Origin: Symbiodinium sp. CCMP2592
Lineage: Eukaryota > Sar > Dinophyceae > Suessiales > Symbiodiniaceae
NCBI GenBank assembly: GCA_905221615.1
Contig: CAJNDT010003157.1
Span: 667,501 to 731,500 of the forward strand
DNA length: 64,000 nucleotides
Direction: 5' to 3'
A program made the position numbers and the translations under genes. Under the pieces are notes generated by a model, which worked only from the letters and a program-made list of their open reading frames with translations, was not told the origin of the DNA and ran no database searches. Within the stretch, counting starts at the first letter, position 1, and the number at the start of each line of letters is the position of its first letter. Positions 43,318-52,400 of the stretch are shown here, in pieces.

Positions 43318-43429
43318 GGCTCGGGTTTCGGTCCTTCCTCCGTAGGAGGGAAGTCCCTACACCCTACTCGACTTCACGGTTCCGGGTTCTCCGTAAGAGG
43401 CACCCTTCCCCGATCCGTCTGGTCAGACC
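43318..43429 (-). other. Inter-ORF gap with possible stem-loop
   Basis: 112 nt between the ORF1 stop and the ORF2 ATG. CTTCCTCC-GTA-GGAGGGAAG on the plus strand (43332-43351 region) can form a short hairpin with one bulge. Nothing shows how ORF2 is translated; spliced-leader trans-splicing, reinitiation or an internal entry site are all possible. Confidence 0.5.
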
Positions 43430-46400
43430 TTAGTTGTTCCTTAGTTGGGGCTGTCTAATAGCCCCTTCATCAGCGTCTACACACTGATGTTGCTGCCATG
43501 CAATGTCCTCAGATTCATGTGCAACATGACTGACACTGACATGAGCTCGAACAAGGCTGCGAACATTCCTCGCAATTGACCGCCATGAGACATCAATGCG
43601 CTGCGACAAACTGTTCTTCGAATCATGGTCCAAGCAATCATTCAGTCTCATCACCAAACGGTCCGCTTCAGGCATGTTAGAGAACATGATCCTGCGTCCA
43701 CCACCATCGCCATCAGCACCAACATGATCATCAACCTTAACCTTCGTCACCTTGCCACTTGAAACAAGAGCATGCAACTCTGGCCAAGACCAACATGAAC
43801 ATGAAGAAGGCATGTCAAGCGAAAAATAGACGTCGGAAAATTCCGCACACTTCTTCAGCAGGCGTTTGAGAGATTTCAAGACACTTCTGAAAACCTTGTA
43901 CTTCCCACCAGAACGTTTTTCACCCCCCACGCAAGCCCCTTCACTACTTCCAGGACCAGCACCTGATCGCAAAAGCGATGCCACGAATAGCACAGGTGTG
44001 CGCAGGTCGTTCCGGCACGCATCCTTCATCATACCGATAAGGCTGTCCTCATCGGCTTTGGAGCTGATCAGCTCCTTGCAAGTTATGCGAGAGCAACCCT
44101 TAGTGGACTTAGGTACGGCGTAGCCGTTACCCAAGCCACAGAGGTCAACAATCATGCGGTCTGGCTTCCGTCCACCAGCCTTCGACGGCATGGCTACCAA
44201 TCTCCCATCGCCAGTTGCCTGAAATTTCAAGGCTTTAAGCAATCTTCTGGAGATTTGGCTAGTCAACTCGCATTTATCAGATCGATCCTTAGCGTCCGAA
44301 TCAGTCATGTGCAAATGTTTGGACGAGCACACATCAGACGACTTAGGATGCAACGCGACGTTTGCGGCAATGTACTCCCATTCATCCTTGCAGTAGCCGA
44401 GCTCAACGGCGGTTCCAGGAGATACAGGATCCCGAAAGGTATAACGCTGCCCGTGAGTGCATCCTTGGATCTTGATGCTCTTCCACATGGCATCTTCCTG
44501 AAGTCCCTTGTACTGCTTGGTTTCCTGGACTGGTACTCGAGGAGGCACTTCGATGATGATTTGGAACCCCCATGATGCCGCTCTGCGCGCAATTCTTTGG
44601 ACGACCTCCCCCCATGGGTAGTCTGTCCGCAATTTGGCCTTTTCAGGGTTGTCAGCGATTTTCCGACTCAGCCACGAATTCTTGCCCAACACCCCTGCAC
44701 CAATGAAGATTACGGAGTTAGGGTTGTCTTTCTTTGCTTCCACCACATCAAAGATGTAGGCGCACATGGCGTCGTCAACTTCTCGCCCCATACTCAGAAC
44801 ATTTACTTGCAGCCCAGGGTCGTAGTGAGAATCGGGAGCATGCTGGGCGATGCAATCCTTGCCTGGAGCATACTCATTCCACCAGTTCTCCTCATCGACT
44901 CCTATCAATGTCCATACCGTCACTGCCTTTGGAGCATCTTTGATAGTGATACGGTACTTCCACCGGCTGTAAGGATTCTTGTAAGCATGGACCAACCTTC
45001 CATCGTGGTCGAGGAATTGGATCACCAGACCCTCCTTGGGCTTGTTTTCGGCGAAATTGACCACGTGAGGCACAATTGCTCCATCATATCCTTGATATTC
45101 CCTTTTCTGTTCCGCCGCATCATGCCATACATCTTCGTACACCGACGACCATTGGTCATAACCAAATTGAGAGGCTTGACTTTTGGATTGGCCGTTGAAA
45201 CAAAATCCCTGGTGCAATGTAAAGCCCTGGTACCCCCCATGGATGGCACGCGCCAGTGTGACAACCACCGCTCGCCATTTGGCGGGCAGGGCGCGCACAT
45301 AAGACTGGCCTAGAGGCGGTTCAGGAATAGGCAAAAACGGCGGCGCAAGGACGTCCGCAATGGCAGCGGGGCGCAAATGCCCCCGCACGGGATGGTACTG
45401 AAACACAGCACGTTCCACGTAGCGGTCGAACTTGCCCGGTGTGTCAAGGATAGCAGCACGATCCTCCATCTGGTGCCACTGCCCTTCACGAAGAATCCAA
45501 GTCGACCGAAGGTAACGACCAGGCGGCAACGCAGAAGGCGGCCCCCGCAACATGCGCGGGAACTTGACAACCAGGATGGGGTCCACACTGTCATGTTCTT
45601 GCAAGCCTTCCTTACTCGACAATCCAGCGCGATACAACACCTGAGGGAGGATCGGCGTCTGCGTGTAAGGAAAACAAGGCACCTCGCTCTTGAACGAGTA
45701 GTGCTGCTGACCCTTCTCATCCGTACTTTGGGTATGAGTAGGCCGCATCAGATCCATAATCTCTTGGGAGCCGATGAGATCCGGCGGAAAGATGTTGATG
45801 AGCTGACACGCATGTGTCCAGGACACGGAATCCTTGAACGACTTGGTGTGTATGTCCGCGGACATCTTGGCAGTGACCTCATAGGCAAGAGAAACGTAAC
45901 CTTCCTGAAAGATAGAATGCATCCATCCAATGCAGATACCGTGGGTACGTTCCAAGTGACGCATAGTCGGATTCTTGCCCGTGCGAATCACCCCGATCAT
46001 GGTCTGGTTGTCGTCGTAGAAGACGAAGTTGGGGTCTTGCCCCCCAAGCTGCTGCCACAACGTGATAGCAGGCAATCCAAGACGTGACATGGCAAAGTCG
46101 GCCGCGACAATCTCGGCCTCAGGTGTGGAATGACTCAAGCATCCCTGCCTTTTGCTAAGTCCCGCCAAGGGAAATCTTGTGTGAGAACCTTGAATGTGCA
46201 AGTGAGCACCGGAGGTAGATTTCAAACTTTCTCCACAACCTGCATAGTCCGCATCTGCAAACAGCCCGATGGACGAGTCCTCCAAGGAGTTCCCGACCCA
46301 TCCAATCATCATGTGATGTTTGGACTGGTGCACATAGGCCATGAGATGATGAAGAAGAGCATCCTCCTTCTTGGTCCATTTCGTGATCTTGCGTGCGAGA

Positions 46401-49400
46401 TTGTTGATACTGCGCAGAAGATCAAAGCGGCAAATGCGCGCGGCATAAAGCAATTTCATGAGAATGCTGGCTGCCTGCGGAGCAAGTGCGCCGCGATTGG
46501 CCTCGTTGATTTCCTCTTCCTCGGGCGCCTTGGGAATAGGTGGAGGCGGAACGAGCCGACCATCCTTATCAACAGGCATGGTGTGTCCACACCACGTGCA
46601 TCGATGGCTTTTACCTGACTGTGCCGGAGCGCGAGCTGGGTGATTCTTAGTCTCCTCAGCCGGACTCGGCGATGGTACCGTCTTGAATTTTGTCGGATCG
46701 AACCCAGTCACGTCGCAGTACTTCTTGACTGTCATGTCCAGGTACGTCTCCATGTCGTAGGTAACGGTCTGCACCTTCGTTTTGTCATGCAACGTTGCCT
46801 CGCCCTTGGAGATGCGACAACCCAGATACAAGCCCAGCGGCGTTTCTTCTTCCAATCGAAGTTCTTGGCGCAGCATGTCCCAACCCTTGGGTAGATTCTC
46901 TTTGGGTCCTGCCATCTTGAGATCATCCACGTAGATGACAAGTAAGAGCTTCATTTGCGGGTGAAAATACAATGATGGCCATTCATCGCCAATCGGCTTG
47001 AACCCTACTTTCTGTACCGCGGTGTGGCAATGTTGTTCCCACATGGTTCCTGCGTCAGGATGTCCATATAGAGCTTTGATCAGGCGGCATACCGGCCTAC
47101 GGAATTTGTGCCGTTTCGCAGATGGATGCCAGGCTTCATCAGGCAGTTCAACCCAACATGGAGTGCCCGATAATCTAGCCTGAATGTATGCTTGGATAGC
47201 ATCCGCCATCTGGACATCGTTGCCAGGAAGACATCCGTAATAATCTGCCCATCGTGAGGCGTCAAACGTAGCCGGGGAATTCCCCAAATCCTGAAACAAT
47301 GCGGCTTCCATATTCTGGTCTTTGACCTGATCACCGAGTAGTACACCTCGCCCCTTGAACTTCCTGGCAGGATCGTCCTCTTTGAGCTGATAGTTCTTCT
47401 CGTATATCAGTCCATGTACTCGCGCCATGTGTACTTTCTCACCTTTCTTCTTTGCCTCAGCGACGACGTCGTCATATTCACGCGTAGTTGAGAAGTCAAA
47501 CACTTCTTGGTCCCACAATCCCTTCCATTCTTTCATGAAAGCTTCCATGGCCTTGGGATTGTTGATCATCTCTTTGCGTGTGACGGGTCGAGTGACCATG
47601 GCATTGAAGCACGATCCTCCTGCATGATTCTTTTCCCGATGTACGTTTCTGTGAGAAGTCGTACACGGCATAGAAGGAATCCAGTTATCATCCATGACCA
47701 TATGCGCCGGAACGGCCGGCACGACATCTGCCAAGAATTGTTCCTGTGTATATTGATCCACATAGGACTGTGCCCATGACCAACCATCGTCGTCATCAAC
47801 GGACACGTTGAGTTGCAGATCAATTTCTTCACACGGGACAATCTTGGGAAAGATCATGTTGTCCAAAGTCTTGGTAACTATCTTCTTTCCTATCACAGCC
47901 TTCTTCCGGTCTTTCTTGGCAACTCGAGCTTTATCTCGCTTTTCTTTCTTATATGCTGCCTTCTTCTCCGCTTCGCTCATCTTCTTCCATGCTTCCGGAG
48001 AGTAAGAATGGATAGGTCGCCGTGTAGGAAGAGTTCGTCGACCATCACTTCGGATCTTGTACGGAACTCCCCTTTTGTCGATCTTGCAAGCTTCACCGTC
48101 ATCGGTAAGATATACAATGCCGTCTCCTTTCTTCCCCGTACTCCAATGTTCAATCTCCTCGGGAGCCAACTTCTTTTCTTTCAAGATCTTGATAATCTCT
48201 CCAGGTTCTTCGATGTCTCCTTCGGGGATGAGTCTACCGGTTGGACCGACTTCGCGGGGCGATCGTCGATCTTTCCCAGTGACCTTTGGTTCAGAAGGAG
48301 GCGGTGCTGCACGTAGACCCAGCTCTTCGTCTAGTTCTTCGAGTCTTTTGTCTCCTATGGCATCAATAGCTTCATGTTCTGCTGACTTGAAGACTTCGCC
48401 GAGCGGCTCCGTCTCAATGTCAGATGGATCTATGTCCTGTAAGTCAGGATCTTCTCCGGGATCCGGTGGAGGAAGAAGTCCATTTGGATCATCGTCATCC
48501 CCGTCGCCACCATTTCCTCCAGGCGGACCGTCATCACCGTCATCGACGTCTTTTATCTCCTTGCCAGCGAGGTCAACGTTGTCCCTGAGTCCCTCAATGG
48601 TTGAATTCATCCTTTCGTACTCGGCTTTCAGGGGAAACGTTATCTCCTCTGGGAAGTAGATAACTTCTGTCTCGTACGGTCTCATCAACTTCCTGGGAAC
48701 AGATGCGTCCATCGACAAGTTCGCATTGGCAAATTCCTTCATATCCCAAACGCGATACTTCTTGGACCACCCTTGACCAGCAGTGATGATGTATCCGGCA
48801 AAAATGCCTGGAATCCCCTTTGGATCGAATTTGTTGCCATATGTCTTCGGCCTTGTGTCCGTCGGCTTGAAGAAGACTTTGGCCCCAAAGGGTATGGCTT
48901 TTCCCTCGAAGTCCTTTCCAGTCATTCGCTTCCATGCTGAATCACCATCGCCCTCCACGTCTTCAACGTTGAGGTTCTGCATCACGCAATTAAGCGCAAA
49001 GGACCAGTATTGAGCGGGCAATCCGGCGTGTAGCATGGATGCTGCAACTGTGTTGATCACTTCTTGATTCGATCGTTCAGCTAGTGAATTGTTACTGGGT
49101 TTCCCAGGAAGGGAATGATCTATCACGATCTTCAACTGCGCCATAGCTGAATCGAACTCTGGTGCTTCATCACTATACGCCATATGAATCTTGCGTCTTC
49201 CCATAAGGCGTCTGATGGCCATGACGACTTCGTCAGTGCTCCTTGAAGCCGTGGGAATCGCTGCAATCATTTTGGTGGCGATGTCCCTGATGACTAGAAC
49301 TTCACGTGCTCCGTCATCGAGTCCAATGCCTGCTTCGGCGGCCTTGCGCATGTCAAGGAAGTCGAACGTCACAAGATCTCCCCAGTGTTTGATCACACGT

Positions 49401-52400
49401 TGAAATGCACCTCGTTGTGTTCGCAAGTGCTTCATCTTCGCGCGTATGCACGATTCGCAATATGGATTGCGGTAGCGATGAGTACACAGATGTGCCAATG
49501 TCTTAGCTTCGGCTTTCAGTGTTCCGACTCTGGCCTTGCGGCTCGGCGCACCGTCGCCTTCCACATCAATGATCACCTCATCGTCACCATCCAATGGAAT
49601 TTCACCCACTCCTTTTCCTTCGTCGTCGTCCGGAGGGCGTCCGGCCTCGGACTCTGGTACTTCTTCTATAGGAGGTTCTTGGGGTTCAGGATCAGGAGGT
49701 CGTTCATGATCATCACCTTCTTCTTCTGCTTCAATCTCGCTCGGTGCAGCTTCAGCGGCAGCTGCGACGCTGACGTCAACATTGCCCGCTGTCAACGCAC
49801 CCTTGAAGATTTCGGTGATCGCTTTGGCCTCCGGATCATCATGAACCAATGACTTGGAACTCCCGGCACGGACGTACGGGATGTCACCGTTCACGAACAG
49901 AGATATTCTCTTGCCCTGCGGGTTGATCATGAATGGTTCCCTTCCGGGAGGCCACACAAACCCGTAGTTGAAGTTCATACATCTCTTGCCTATGGAAAGC
50001 ACCGACGGCGTGTCGTCCAACACATAAGCGTTGATCGGTTCCTCGAACGACTCAGTCTGGAAATTCGACACGAGATCGGTATCGGTGATTCCATTGGCTG
50101 TCTGAAATGATATGGGCTCTGGAGTCACGAGTGTCTCGAGACTGTGCTTCTCGATCTTCTTCTGAGATATGAGGTCATGACCACATCCAGTGTCCATGAG
50201 AAACTTGATCTTCTTCTTAAGGATGACTGGTTGAACCATGCATTTGAATAAGCCTTGATTGATGATCCGTTTGCTGTGTGCAGCATCGAGTTCGCGCTCA
50301 ACGATGGAATCCTCACCGTCGTAGAACGAAACTTCTTCCACTCGAGACGTTCCTGGGATTCGTACGAATGAAACTCGATCTCCGCATTGATCATCATCGT
50401 CGTCAACCATGTCTCTCATGATCTGTGCCCTCAATCTCGCTTTGTGCTTGGCGAACTCCAAGCTCACGGCGCGATCCTCATCATTGATAAACGCTTCCAT
50501 GTCGACGTACTTCACCTTCCGCTCTTTGTCTTTCTTCGATCGTCTAGGACACGAAGAAATGAACTTCACGTCATTGGCAAATGTCACATTGCGCTTTATC
50601 ACTTTTCGGGTCGACGTAGTCGTTCCCGAGGATTCGTCATCTGTTGAACAATCCGAATCAGCGTCGCTGTCAACGGATGGACAATCTGACTCCTCCTCAT
50701 CTTGTTTTGAAGATCGCTTCCATATAGCCGGAGCTGATGGATTCCACCTTCGACACAATCTGATGGCGGGTGCAGCAGGGAGTGCCTTGGCCTTGGCATT
50801 CGGCTTCGCTGGAGCTGCCTTCGCTTCGGATTTGGCTTTAGCTTTTGCCTTTGGTTCCGGAGCTGGGGTAGCTGCTGCCTCATGCTTGAAAGGACAATTC
50901 TCTCTTGAGCACGAGCCTGTGTTCTTGAACGAGTAGCATATCCTGTTTCCTCCTCCTCCAGATGGACTTGGAGTTCTCGTCCTCGGCGTGAAGGGTCGTT
51001 CTGGAGTCTTCTTCGAGTGACTGAATGGACACTTATCGCCATTTCGACACCCTGCATCTGTGAAATGGAACTTGCAGCGGATTTGCTTCTTGCTTTTGTC
51101 ACCTCTGTTGTCCGCTGACTCACTCCTCGTCTTCTTCTTGGGCTTCGGCTTGGTCTTCGCATGACTCTTCGCTTTGCTTTGAGGTAGTACAGGTGTTGCT
51201 TTGTCCGGCTTGGTCGGCGAAGCCTTGACCTTTGCGGATGGAGCTGCGTTAGGCGTAGGTTTCTCAGGTACCTTGGCCGGTGCAGCAAGCAAATCCTTGC
51301 CCTCAAGCATTTGACGCAAGCCAATTTGAGTCTGAGTGAGATTTGACTGTTCTCGTTTCCGCATGATGGTACGATCAATGATCTTCATCAGGTTGTCGTA
51401 CGATCGATCTTCATGATTGTAGGGCAAGTGTTCGTAATGCATGCCCAAGTCCATTTTCATTGCGGGCGAGTCCTTGATCTTGCTGTACAAGCAATCACGG
51501 AGAGCTGTTTTGGATGGAATGTCCTCTGGTCTCATCCGTCCCAGAACTTCCAACCACGTCTGCTTGAACGTATGGAGCTTGTTGTCGCCTTGGTACTGGA
51601 GCTTCACCAAATACTCAAGAGTGATGATCATGTCAAGACGATCATGCGTTCGAAAACTTTCGTACATCATCGCGATGACTTGTCGCCCTTTGATGATCTT
51701 CACGTCAGGCCTGCTGATGTAATCGTTGGCCTTCCGGTTCACCTCGAGGTACAGGTCAGCTGATTTGTCACCACCGGCACGTAGCATTGCGACCATGGCG
51801 ATCCCCAATTTGACGTCTATGCTCTTGAACTTCTTGTGTCCTGAATCATTCAATGCTTCGACATCAGGGAATGGGTTGAACGCTGGTGCCAGCCATAACA
51901 TCCAGTCCTCATGATGTGGGTCGGCTGATGCCCCTAAGACATTGGCCGTGCACACGGATCGCCAGTTGTTGAGATGAGTGAGAGTAGGCCATGGAGGAAC
52001 GGTCACTTTGTCGGCTTCCCTCCTGGAAATTCTCACCTCTGTGACTTCAGGATCCGCGTCTCCATCAGGATCACGCGCATGCGAGCCAGGATCCGATTCG
52101 GGTTTGCCCCCTCCGCCTTTCTTCTTGTCATCATCATCATCAGGCGGATCTGGAGGATCATACCCCGTGCCGGTACCTTCATCATGCTCTTCCTCTCCGT
52201 TCTCGTCGCCAGCTTCATCACCGTCATCGTCTCCATTGTTTTCCTGAATCGTTTCAGCGAATAATCTCCACTCATCACGATCAGCTCTGAGACGTTGTTC
52301 GGCTTTCTGAGCCTTGAGTACTTCACTTCGCAGATCAGCAATCTTCTCCTCGTACTGTTCCGCGATCTCTTTCTCGATCTGACGCCTCCTTGCCTCATGG

